From the NCBI RefSeq assembly GCF_008831285.2, contig NC_045139.1, positions 18,954,354 to 19,018,353 on the forward strand: a stretch of 64,000 nt of DNA. The letters are read 5' to 3'. Below the pieces are notes generated by a model, which was not told the origin of the DNA, ran no database searches, and saw only the letters and a program-made list of their open reading frames with translations. The translations under genes and the position numbers were made by a program. Each line of letters starts with the position of its first letter. Position 1 is the first letter of the stretch. Source of the stretch: Nymphaea colorata. Lineage: Eukaryota; Streptophyta; Magnoliopsida; Nymphaeales; Nymphaeaceae. Positions 48,727-60,400 of this stretch are shown here, one piece after another.

Positions 48727-49629
48727 TTGAGTGGCGAAGCCAGAAATTTCCAAGTGAGGGCGGACCCTTCAAAATTCAATGGTTGATAAGCAAATGGCAA
48801 GTTAATGGCTATATGCCTTTAGTATATGGATAAGTAAAATCTTATATATACATGTGTGCAATTGCCCACACAAACCCACATATGCCTCTTTAGAGCCTTC
48901 ATTCAGTAGAGCTATGAGATGCCCTTGTGCTTGCCCTAAATTCAAGCAAACCCACAGGCATTTTTAATGCTGACCCATATCAGTTTACTATCATATGAAT
49001 CTACCCCAAAAAATAGGTTCAATTCATAGAATACTGGAATACACTAATATATTGTTTGATGAATCTACCCTATTTTTTGTGCAAATTCATGGCTGTGGTC
49101 AAATGGCCCCAAAAGTATAAATTATTAAACATACATAGGAGAGTGTTTAAGTGGTAGCTGGGGTAATCACTGAACATGCTTGTGCCCTTGATGTTCTATG
49201 CAAGTTTCATGAATCTGCTTTGAAGTTTGAGACGGATTCATAAAACACTGTAATATGTATCTATCCAAAATTTTAAGTCAAATTCATGAAACAAATGGAT
49301 CATGAATGAGGTCGCACCTCGCCTGCCTTTTTTTTTGTTCATCGTTAAATGGGACAAAAACATGTTAATGTTGTAATCAACAGGTGGCACCCTCGGCTGC
49401 CAAACCGTGTGGGCTCTGGTCTGACTCAGGAAACCTCTCCCGTTCGCCCCATTAACAGGGCCAGAATTTGTTCCTGGTGGGGGCACTCATTCAAAACATT
49501 TAATTTCTTTGGAGCACTTTTATGTATAACAATCAAATATGTCAAAACATTAACATATATATTAAACTAATTTCGTGAGGCTGATGCTGGCAGCTGCCCA
49601 CACCAGCCACCATCTGGCTCCGCCACTAA
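48727..49629. mobile_element. Composite of hAT-like termini and fold-back repeats
   Basis: The left edge (AGTGGCGAAGCCAGAAATTT) and the right edge (TGGCTCCGCCACT) match each other as inverted repeats of the hAT-MITE type over about 14 bases. Inside, a further start-like CAGGGCCAGAATTT at 49455 suggests nesting. No clean 8-base duplication was found, so one insertion or several overlapping ones are both possible. Confidence 0.4.
48993..49291. repeat. Cluster of four fold-back palindromes
   Basis: Four imperfect copies of TTTCATGAATC, spacer, GATTCATGAAA lie at 48993-49031, 49055-49094, 49205-49245 and 49251-49291. The spacer is 19 bases in three of them and 18-19 in the fourth, the same as in the isolated copy at 11943. 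The spacer sequence varies more than the arms. Intervening DNA includes GGTCAAATGGCCCC, which has a counterpart (GCCAAACGGCCCC) near the 11.9 kb copy. Confidence 0.6.
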
Positions 49630-49924
49630 CTGGCCCCATGTTACGCCGCACAACTACCAAAGGCCACAACCTGACGCGGAGGCAACTATCTGTGTCTCGA
49701 CAATCTTTGGGTTCATTTTCCCGAACATATCAACCATAGACATGGAGAGCAACATGTCACGAGGACCCATTTTCGATTAATAAAATTTATCATCGGACCG
49801 ATAATTTGTCTCATTGTAAGTATTTTTATCACCAGAAATTGTCTCCTCCTAGTGCTGTTTGTACATTAGGCATGTTTGGGAACGATGAATAAGATCTCAG
49901 AGAGTTTTTTGTTTTGAATAGGAA

Positions 49925-50105
49925 GATTTGCTTGAAAGGGCGAAGAGGAATCAAGCTTGTACTTAAGGGGTTTAAGGTTCTAATCCCATAGTTGCAGTCA
50001 TCTTTTGGTATATTACTCCTTTGACTTCGAAATTGAAGGACATATTATAAGTCTACCCAAACCCCGAAGCAAATCAAAATATAAAAGTGATGTCTATGTT
50101 GAATC
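49925..50105 (+). mobile_element. tRNA-derived SINE-like repeat, copy C
   Basis: Contains a B-box-like AGGTTCTAATCCC (about 49974-49986), then CATAGTTGCAGTCATCTTTT, and downstream AAGTCTACCCAAACCCCGAAG, in the same order as copies A and B. The tail ends in an A-rich stretch (AAATATAAAAGTGA). Ends approximate. Confidence 0.5.
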
Positions 50106-50238
50106 AAACTTTTCTATTTCTATGAGAGTTCATAACTTTCTGTGATATGAAAATCACATTCATATTTTCTTAAAAAAGAAGTGAAAAATAAATATAAAAA
50201 AATGTGCCAAGCAAGCCAATTAATAACAAAAAGTTGAC

Positions 50239-50265
50239 TCTCTCTCTCTCTCTCTCTTTCTCTCT

Positions 50266-50300
<35 letters not shown>
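50239..50300. repeat. Compound (CT)n (TA)n microsatellite
   Basis: A CT run of about 30 bases followed by a TA run of about 32 bases. Confidence 0.9.
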
Positions 50301-50302
<2 letters not shown>

Positions 50303-51091
50303 AGAGTCAATAGCTTTTGAATAATAAAGTACCAATATGTTTTTTTAAATACAAAGATAAGGAGATGTGTGGAGAGTTGATCGTATACATATTGATAACA
50401 TGAGTTGTGTGGATTCTGTAGGAGTACCAATGTAGTACAAATGATATGTTTAAATAAAGAGACTTTAGCTTCTTTTTTTTTTTATTGAGGTGAAATAAAA
50501 AAATATATTGTTGTTATATCTTTTTATCGTCACAGATAAAATGACATAACAAATGAACGGATAACGGGTCAATTCTACCTTAGGTTAAAAAAAAAATACT
50601 ATTACATATTAAATGGGAAAAGGTTCAATATGTATGCAAAGCAATTAAAAAATGCAACTTGTGTTTCCTCAACTTGGGACCACCATTTACAGAAAACAAT
50701 GTGACTTACCAACTATTTGCTAAAAGCCGCCTCTAAGGAATTTGTTTCGGGTGTTTAATTTTTTCAAAATTCAGATTAGTACCAGAACGAACGGGGTTGA
50801 GATAAGTAGTAGCATTTGAGTTGGTATTGAGAGAGGAAGTCGTCGGGGAGCCCGTGGGGTGACGCAGATAGGGAGAATGCGGTGGTCCGCTGCCTGCCGG
50901 CGACTTTCGCGTGCCAACGCTGTTGATTCCTCGCATAATTCTCTCCTTCCTCATTTAATGAGACGCGGCAGTTGGCAGCCTTCTCCCCCATTTTTTTACC
51001 TTATCTCTTCCCCTCAACCCGCCTCCGCCGCCGCTTCCGCCGCCGCCTCCGCCTCCGCCTCCCTGCACGTAATGCTCTTCCACTCCCTTCT

Positions 51092-51113
51092 TTCTCTCTC
51101 TCTCTCTCTCTCT
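51092..51113. repeat. (CT)n tract after a CCGCCG-rich block
   Basis: A CT run of about 22 bases closely following a GCC/TCC triplet-rich block at 51010-51062. The pairing resembles plant gene leaders, yet no gene was found after it. Confidence 0.8.
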
Positions 51114-51264
51114 TTATGCCAAAAGCTATCCAGCTTAGCCGGTGCTGCTTTCTTTTTGATATGGAGAGAAGTTGGATCGATCAGTCGACGGATCTTGTTT
51201 ATAAACATATTAGGATGAACAATAAACATATTAGGATGTTCGCATTTTCTTTAAAACATTTGTT

Positions 51265-51268
<4 letters not shown>

Positions 51269-51309
<41 letters not shown>
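51269..51309. repeat. (GA)n microsatellite
   Basis: Pure GA run of about 41 bases. Confidence 0.9.
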
Positions 51310-51311
<2 letters not shown>

Positions 51312-52625
51312 CAAAGGAAAGTCTATTTTTTGGCATTTATCAACACTAGGGTGGGGTGACGGTTATCAAACTTATCTAGTTGTCACCAAACAGTAATCCT
51401 ACATCGTTGATACCCAATTAATAAAAAATAAATAGATTTGAAATATCATAAGCTTCCTCCATGGTATTGTGGAATGTACGTCATTATAAGAATGTGTTTG
51501 ATGACGAGAGAAACTTATCCACGACGAATAGTTGGTAAACTTGTGACTTGAAATGGGATCAGCAAATGAACCGGTCGCTAGATTAACGAGTTAACTCATC
51601 GAGTCGATCGAGTTTTAAAATAACCATAATGTGTATCATTGACCTTTGACTCACGGCCAGGTTTTATAGTGATCCGAGTTGACTCGAGCGATAAACCCAG
51701 CGGGTTTGCCAATTATGCATGTATAAACCCGATTAATCCGACTCTTAATTAAACTGAGTATTTATTTGCGCTTTTCTTTAATGGGTGTGAAGTGGAGTGA
51801 ACGTACCGCTTTCGCCCTTTACCCATGTTTGATTTGAAAATTGTTCCCGCCCACCGTATATTAATTGGTCCGTAAACATGTCATGAATGAAATCAGGACG
51901 GTGCCCAATATTCTAGTTGGTTTTATTGCGACGAATTTCACTCGTTTGAAACATGTGGCGGACCAGTACAAACACGTGGTTTCCCGTCGCACCGGTGGCT
52001 GAAACACATACCAACTCCACCAGCCTCCGTCCCACCCGAACACCACCTCGCCTGGGAGCGGACGGATAGTCTAGTCGCGGCACAAGGAGACAAAGGAAGA
52101 TCAGATCAATTGACGCGTGCTCTCGACCTTCATCACCCATGAGACCAATTATCCCTCTCACTTTCTTTCCCTCCTTCAACGCACCCGACGTCTCCTCCTT
52201 TTCTTTATTATTAAAAAAGTGGATAAGATTTTTAACTCGACCTCAGTTAGCTGCCAACGCGGCTCCGACTCGCCCCCCTCCCTACCTCTCCTTCTCTTTC
52301 CTTTTTTTAGAGAGAGAAAGAAGGTCCAGGCTCGAGCGAGCGCATGCCAAGTACCACCAAAAGTGGGCCAAATGTATCTTAAAGGCTGTGTGTACCTACC
52401 ATGTGGCATGCAATTTGTGTTTATATATATGTATATGAAACATGAATTTTTTCAGTTGTATAGATGCTTTGACCAACCTTATTGGCATATTAGACAATTT
52501 GTAATTGTTTTATAAAACACATTTTAATATGCTTCATAAATATATTCCAAAACATACTGTTTTGCTTGCCAAGCTAACCTTAGGTGAGAGACTGGAGCAT
52601 TTAGATGACTAGAAAACTTCTGATC

Positions 52626-52648
52626 TTATATATATATATATATATATA
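52626..52648. repeat. (TA)n microsatellite
   Basis: Pure TA run of about 22 bases followed by a short CA run. Confidence 0.85.
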
Positions 52649-54054
52649 CACACAGTTTAAAACAAAATTCTCAAGGTGAACTCGACGGCAATGTGACTCG
52701 TTTATATATAAATGTCAAACCTTATGTTGGTCGGATCGCAGTTTCATTTTCCACAATCCACAACATTAGGATTTGGATTTGAATTATTAAATTCAAATAT
52801 ATGGTCGAAACGAAGCAGGAATATGATGCCAAGGAAAGGGGCGACGAGCTGTCATTGAGAATTACAATTGGGCAGCCAAGCAAATAAGAAATTTAAACGA
52901 TGCACATATTTATGGATGTTCTAAGATGGCGGAATATATATTCATGAATAGTGTTCTTAATGCCAAAGAACACCATGTATCTGCTATCCACATTCTGACT
53001 ATCCGATCCGAGCTCTCTAAATAAATGTGGATATTAAAAAACATTCTGCACTTTCCACTTGCCTTTTAATTTCTCTTTCCGGTATTGCCCCAGTCTATGG
53101 GCAGGCTGGCAGTGGGCGTCCTTCCTCTTAAATAAACAAATAAGGTATTGAAGAACTAGGTTTTGAGAGTCATTTAAAACTCATTAAAATACTTTATTTC
53201 AATAAAACCAAATTTTAATAAAACTACATATTAAAGGAGAATGGCAGCCAAAAACTCCATCGGCTTTTGTAACACTGACATTTTCTTAATGACATTACTT
53301 TACGTATCTTGCTCATTTTCTAAAAATTCAATTCTTTTCTATTTAAATGCTGCCGACAAGCCACCCGGTGCTCACAGGGGATCCAATTTCACTTTTTATT
53401 GCACACTAACTTCTCTCTTAATTAAGAAAACAAAAAAATTATGTTACCCATTGTCTTAAATAAGCTTAGGCATTGAACCGGGCCGCCGTTGTGTACTCGG
53501 TACTTGGCTCAATTCGGATCCGAAAAAACGAAACTCAAGCCAGCCCAACTTGTTATCGGGCCAGCCCAAGTGGGCCCGATAAGCCCTAATGATTTTTTTA
53601 ATTTTTTATTAATATATATATATAATAAAATATTATTTTTAATATAATCAGTCAACCAGCCCAAGCTCGAGGTCAGATTTTTCGAGTCAATTAAAGAAAA
53701 AAGCCCGGTTGGGTTGTCCGCCGGCCCTATCTTTCCAACGGATCCCCTGAAAACCCGATATGATGCTTTTAATAACGGCAACCGTCGGGCGGCCTCGGAG
53801 ACGGAGTTTTGCCTCTTTTCGAAATTGATACGAAACGGTATCGCTTTTACCGAGAAAGCGCGTGTCGAGCAATTTCGGGAAAAATGAGGGCGGTTGGCAG
53901 GAATATATCAAATATGAGTAGCCCACACGAAAATTTCGTATATACTCGAAGGGATACGGTAGGTTATACGAATATACGGCTAGGAAGTTGGAAGTAGCGG
54001 CATAATCAGGGTCATGATGTTGATGGATGATGATGATGATGACGATGCCATGAG

Positions 54055-54077
54055 CGAGAGAGAGAGAGAGAGAGAGG
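54055..54077. repeat. (GA)n tract in the STY-type kinase upstream region
   Basis: A GA run about 340 bases before the start codon, next to a short GAT repeat (54024-54042). GA tracts near plant promoters are known binding sites for BBR/BPC factors; whether this one is used is unknown. Confidence 0.7.
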
Positions 54078-54417
54078 GTCGAATCCACTTCGGCCGGCAC
54101 ACCGTTACAGATAATTGCGAGGTACGGCAAAAAAGGCCGATCGCTCTCCCTTCTTTCCCTTCCTTATTTATCCGAGTAGAGCGAGGGAGCGGGAGGGAGA
54201 GGTCGCGTTTTCGCTTATTTAGTAACTTTCACGTGAAAGAGCGAGTGTGCGGAAAGAGGTGACGGAAGAAGACGGAGCGTGTGAAGCCAGCGATCTTCTC
54301 TAGGGACGGAGACGGAGAAAACCGCCTTTGCTTTTATCGGTTTTTTTAATTTCTTGTTATTCTTCTTCTTCCCGTGGTTCGGTTTCTGTTCTTGAGTCTG
54401 CGGAGGGAGGTCGACGA

Positions 54418-57400
54418 ATGGCGATGGATGACACGGAGAGCTGCAGCAGCAGGGCGGTGGAGTCGTCGCCGACTCACGGCCAGCCGCAGCACCGTCACAA
54501 GCTTGAGGTCTTCGCGGAGGTGCTCCGGCGGCTCAAGGAGTCGGGAAACGAGGATGTTAATCTCCCGGGATTCGAGGACGAGCTTTGGAACCATTTCAAT
54601 CGGCTTCCTCCGCGGTAATTCCGATTTCTTCTCTTCTGTTGCGCTGCTTTGCTGATCGCCTTCATTTTCAGAGAAGACGGTGCAAGATCGGTTGTTTTCG
54701 GAATTCGGTTTGTTAATCTCTTATTGCGTCCTGGTTGCTAGCAGCGTAGAAAATTGTGGACGGTTTTTCGGAATTCTGGTTCTGTTCTTGTCCTTGTCAT
54801 TGTACGCGGTTGGTATGGGATCAGGCGTTTGGAAATCCGGTTGATAATTTCTTCTTATTGTCGTCATTATCTGCGGCTCCGAAGAGATGAAGCACTTTCT
54901 GGGCTCTGGCTTGCGTATAAGAGTCGACGTTGCTTTCTGCTGATCTCTTCTTCTTGTTCTGATTGGCGGATTATGGGTTTTTTTCTTTCTTCTTTTACGT
55001 GGACTGATAAGTCGTTTGGATGATTGAGGCTACGAAAGGATTAGGGTTCGGACTCTAATTCGATTTATATACGTTGATCAAATGTCTATTCTTCCTTCTC
55101 TTTCCTGTTTATGTCGATGGTTGATGGCCTGCTGCGATAAGCCTCATGCTTGTCTTTGGTCTTCGGCCCATCACATCAGCCGTGGAGTCTTTATATGTAA
55201 AAGATCATGCACCTTTTCGAGTCCAATTTGTTTACGTGCGACATGGTGTTGAAATTCTTGTTTTCGGTGCTCAAAATTTCCCGTCTTGAATGTTTTGATT
55301 ATCTTCCATCGTCGAGCCAACGTATTTTCTCTAGCTCACGCAAAGCTGAAGCAGAAGTTGATGGAATCGCTCTTATGTGTAACTGCAGTTATGCGCTGGA
55401 TGTCAATGTGGAGAGGGCAGAAGATGTTCTCAACCACAAGAGGTTGCTCCATTTGGCAAAGGATCCTGCCAAGAGGCCAGTATTTGATGTTCGCCTTGTT
55501 CAGGTAAATTCATCCCAACAGTTTGTGGTGTTTTGGTTGTTCATGCATGGCCACGGTTGGAACATCAACTTGTGCTGTTAGGACCCATCTCCTTAACATC
55601 CGTTAAACGTCAGAGCAGTCTTAGGTGGTCGCTGGAAAGCATTTAAATCACGACCTTTACCATTCTGTTTTGCCACTAGATCCTGACACTTTTGGTGGAC
55701 CATATCCCTTTTAGTTGAAGGGTTGTCACAGTTATTGCAATTCAGCAGGCTGAACTGTTTTTCATCTTACGACTTTTCAAATGATAAAGAAAAAAAGAAA
55801 CGAGATGACAAGCTTTCATGTTTCCATGCGTTGACTGCTTGAACATTCCGCTGGAACTTCTATGATTCTGTCTGCAGTGATCGAATAAAGATGCTTTCAT
55901 CTTGCTCAGGTTGCTGATTTTATAGGCAATGGTTTTGGTGGGAACTTATGGGTCTCTATAAAAGATCGTCTGAAATGGTTGAACCACCTCGCTTGAGGAT
56001 GTTTACACAGTAGTTGTGTCCACCCTTTTTATGTTCTTAAGTTACAGTGTTGGGACTTCCAGGAGGTTCACTTGTACATGATTCCAAAGTGTTCTTCATC
56101 TTTTCTTTTGGTTGCATTATGTGAATTTGGAAACAGGGGTCAATCTCCCACTAGTCGTTCATGTGGATGCATTCAGCAGACCAGAATAATATGTTGTGGG
56201 CAGTCTTTAAAAGTAGAAACATTAGCGAAACTAGAAAATGTACTTCAGAATTGAATCCGCCTGTTAAAAATATGCATTCTTTTTGGAATTTAAGATCCTG
56301 TTTGCATTGCCTACAGTATATAACAAAAAAACAGTGTGAGCAATCTCATTTGTTGCATATTTCCTGATATCACATCTACTATCTATATTTATCTATCTTT
56401 TGTTTTGCAAAGTGCAGGTAACTGTTTTAGATATTTACAGGAACTCTACATACTTTGCAAAGAGAGTAAAGAGCCAACAAAATAACTTTAAATTCAGCTC
56501 TGTTGGGTTAGCATATGTCAAACTTTTTACTGTTTTAGAAGCCATGTGTGTAGTGTGTACCTTGTACTGGCACTAAAATGTTTTTGTTCTTTAAGAATTT
56601 ATCGAAGTCCATGTGCATTTACTCGTGGCTCACAGGTTCAACTAGGTGAATTTGCCTGGTTTTGATTTCTTCATTTTTTGCATGAAGGATATCTACATGT
56701 GTACATAATTGTATATTTAATTTGTTATAACATGGATAGGACATGGATAGGTTTTATATATTGTGTATAATAATGCATATGCAAGTAGTATTTTGCTATA
56801 ATTACATTATTACTGTATATGTGAATCATTTCTGGTAATACAGTGAGTTTTGATAGAGTATACATACAAATACACCAACTGGTGACTCAGCTAACTTGGC
56901 CAAAACTCAGCTGAATCAGCCAAAGCTCAGATGACTCCATCAAGTTTTTAAGCACTGGCAATGAGGTGTCATGTGAATGCAAAGAAAAATGGATTTGTTA
57001 AGAAGGATATAGAAGACACCTACAATCAGGCTTTATGGAAATATCGATGACAGTGTTGTTGGTTTCAGATGAGTGCATGTTCATTACTTTGCTAGATGGC
57101 TAGCTTAGTAGCTTTTCAGTAATCTCTAATGTTTTTCATTTTGTAACTGTTCTCCATTCTCCTGGAAAACAAAATACTTGTGCAAATGTATTGAGAATTG
57201 TCCTCGTTAGGTATCTAAAATAAATGCACAAGGAAAGGTACTGAAGTTGTTATCTACAGGAGGCTCATGCTCCCTTTAGGTCTCTGGGATTTGAATCATG
57301 CAATTCTTCCTTCTGTAACAAACTGGGCCTTGTCCCCGCAATAAGTCTTTGCCACCTTTAACTGGTTTTCTATGATGTGCTGCTCCGTGTGTTTGAACTG

Positions 57401-60400
57401 CATATGTTACCATCAAGATAATTAAAGACGCTTTTGTTAGTTGATAATGCAACTCATTCCTCCTACTAAAGTACTTGCTAACATAATTGAACTGATCCTT
57501 TACAATACTGGCAGAAATTTCTCCTAGATTTCCTTTGTCTGGAAAGGGTGGACATGAAACTATTCCTACTTTCTTGGCCCCAGTTTAATTTTCAATTTTA
57601 AGTGACAAAGGTTGCCTCACCTAATTTATTTGGTGCAGGTTGTGACCCTCGGTGATGGGAAGACCGGTTGTCTGCCACAAAGCTCTCCGGAGGAAGAGGA
57701 CGGACAAGATTCCTCTAGCTGCATGATTAGACACAGGTGCAGTAAGTTTCTTTGTATTTTTGTTGCCATTATCTCATTGTGTTTTCTACTTGATGTGTTG
57801 TAATGTCCTGAAGATATTCTAAAGCATGTCAACATGTTGAGCAATTTACTTGCTTTTTTCTTTTCTTTCATTTGTCAGTAAGTTCTCCTTTTCGAAAAGT
57901 GCTACTTTGGCTTTTCCAGTAATGCAGCTAAGGCATTCTTTTCTTTTGTTGTCTAGTCGTTGTGTTCTTTTCTTTTGTTGTCTATTCATTGAATGTTTTT
58001 GCATTTGTTTCTGGGAATTTTTCACAGTATACATCCACCACCTGCCTTCGGCTCGTCACCAAACCTTGAGGCCCTTGCTCTCGAAGGCAATGGATGCAAG
58101 GAGGATGATGATAGCACTGTGAATGGAAATTGCTTGCTTTTTAGGTATTTTTACTCTTTTCTAGACAATGTTATGCAAATTGGAAAGTTTTTGTAATACT
58201 TCATGATGCTTTGGGGTTGTGGGCTACAGATTGGTCTTATCATATTATATTCACAGCACAATTTTGTCTCTTGTCACCACTGCCTGTGCTTCTTTGTGTT
58301 CCTTTCTTAGGTGTCAAAATGCTGACTACTTAGTTGAGTTGGTTATCAACCAACCTGTGTTTTCAATTTTCAAACCTGTGACTAGTTGGTTAGAGTAGTC
58401 AATTAGTCAGCCTAGTCGTTTGTCAGCTGGCTAATCCTGAACTGTAATTTTTTTGGTGTAGATATATATGTTTTTATCTTCTTTGTCAATAACAGATATG
58501 TAATATTTTTTTAATACTCAATTGACTTTGACGAGGTCAGACCTAGTCCTGACATGAACGACCTGTGCATGGTTTCTGATTTTGACAACTTGAGCTCCTG
58601 TGCCACTTTTTTTCTTGTCACAACTGCTATGGTAGAATTTGTGATTGCCATGAAACTATGTGCATCTAGATATTCATTTTGAGAGAAAAAAAATATACTG
58701 TTCTATGACTTTAACTTCCGACTACAATGAACTTGTCCAATGTGATTAGGAAAGTTTCATTTCTAGTAGTTCTCTTCCTAAGTTAAATAATAGGAATTGC
58801 TCTTTGTCGTCCATATTTCTGAAGCTTGTGTACACGACTCAATGAACAGTCCATCTCAAGATGATGGATGTGTTGGCAATGGGCAGACAGGTTGTTGAGT
58901 TCCATATGTTACGGTGGCAAGCGACAGATGAAAAAATAAAATATTGGGAAGTGGAGATTCCACTGGAGGCCTAACCTGCTTCCTGGTTGTTGAATTTGTA
59001 TTGAATACACTGAGTTATTCATGATCTCCTGTTTTTAGAAATTATGTCTACTCCTTGTACATTTTGTTTGTGAGAGAACATTGTAAAGGTTTTTATGCTT
59101 ATTTTGCTGGATTTGTCGGGGGAAGAGAAATAGGCAATATGGCTATTGGACTTGTCCATACTTGTAGGTCTGAATTCGGGATCCCTAACCACGTGGAGAG
59201 AGCACCTTTTGGCAGATTTGCTTATGTCAAATTAATGATATAATGTTGATTATCTTATAAGTTTTAATTATGGAATGATTTTATTTTTGTTTAAAGTAGT
59301 CAAGCCTTGCTTATCAAGATTGTTGTTTCAAATTGCTAGGCTTCATCTTCTCTCATCTACTGATCTCTTCCTGACCTCTTGCCAGTTTACTGTTATATTG
59401 AGATTAGGTTGCTGTAGTTCTAACTTCTAAATGTTATTCTCATGTTCGTTGTTGTAAATAATGAAACTTTGTAGGATACTGTCTAATGGCAGTGTTTATT
59501 TCTACCTTTCTCACATGAACTTGACTTATGACAACACTCTTGCAGGCCAATGCATGAGGTCACATTTTCAACAGATGACAAGCCAAAGCTGCTTAGTCAG
59601 GTGATAGTTGACACAAGGATAATCATCATAAATTTTTCTTTTTAGTAGTTAATCAACTTATTCTTTCCCTCAATGTTAACCTTGTGAGTCATATGGCAAG
59701 GTTTTAGTGAGTGATTCTTCATGAATTAGATTTTTCATGTGATCACTAGTAGAAATTCCTTCTTGCAGACTGATGGATATTTTTTGACATAATGACGTGA
59801 GGGTTTGCTTGAAAATGATCTCTAAGAGCACTCCACATTTTCTAGCAACTGATTTTACAAGTACTAGATCTTTAAGACCACTCCACACAGCTGGGCTTAA
59901 TTAATACTGATATATGTATATAACTATATATAGACTGAAAATTTTGTTAGTTATTTAAACTATTGAAACGGTATGATTTAGATATTGTTTTGAATTTTTG
60001 TGCTCATGATCTTTCAGATCTGTGATACCAATATCTTGTTGGATTTTCTAGATGATTTTAGCTGAAAGAAATTACAAAATTCTGTTGACAAATCAAGTGA
60101 ATTAACTAATTCCACATTTCCAATTAATCTCATAGTCTAACACCTATCCTGATTATGAAGCAGAGAGAAATATGATAATCATGAGGTGCTGTTTTTTTTT
60201 TTCAATGATTTACCAAGTGAGCATCACATAAATTAAAAATTCTACAACATAAGTATAAACGATGCTGAAGGTTTGCATTATAGACATTTCATTTTCAAAA
60301 GTGTTATTTTGATGACAAGCTTCTGTTTTTTATAATATTATTTAAGACAATTGAGGAAGTGAAAACTAATCTTCGTAGTAATTTATCATTCTTGGCATTT

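Larger units (their letters stand above)
41399..54417. other. 13 kb gene-free stretch rich in DNA-transposon remnants
   Basis: No frame here has a recognisable domain. The left edge holds the IQD 3' UTR; the last kilobase holds the STY-type kinase promoter and leader. Between them are a CACTA-like element, an hAT-type MITE, several hAT-type termini (containing forms of GTGGCGGAGCC), a fold-back palindrome cluster, a SINE-like copy and many simple repeats. A GC-rich, CT-rich block at 50860-51120 and another at 52140-52350 look like gene leaders, but no credible protein follows either. Confidence 0.6.

Noticed and set aside
54328..54417. 30-residue hydrophobic extension ahead of the kinase start, resembling a signal peptide
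   Set aside because: Its first codon is not the conserved start, and STY-type kinases are cytosolic and begin with the short acidic M-x-x-D-x-ESC type N-terminus seen at 54418.
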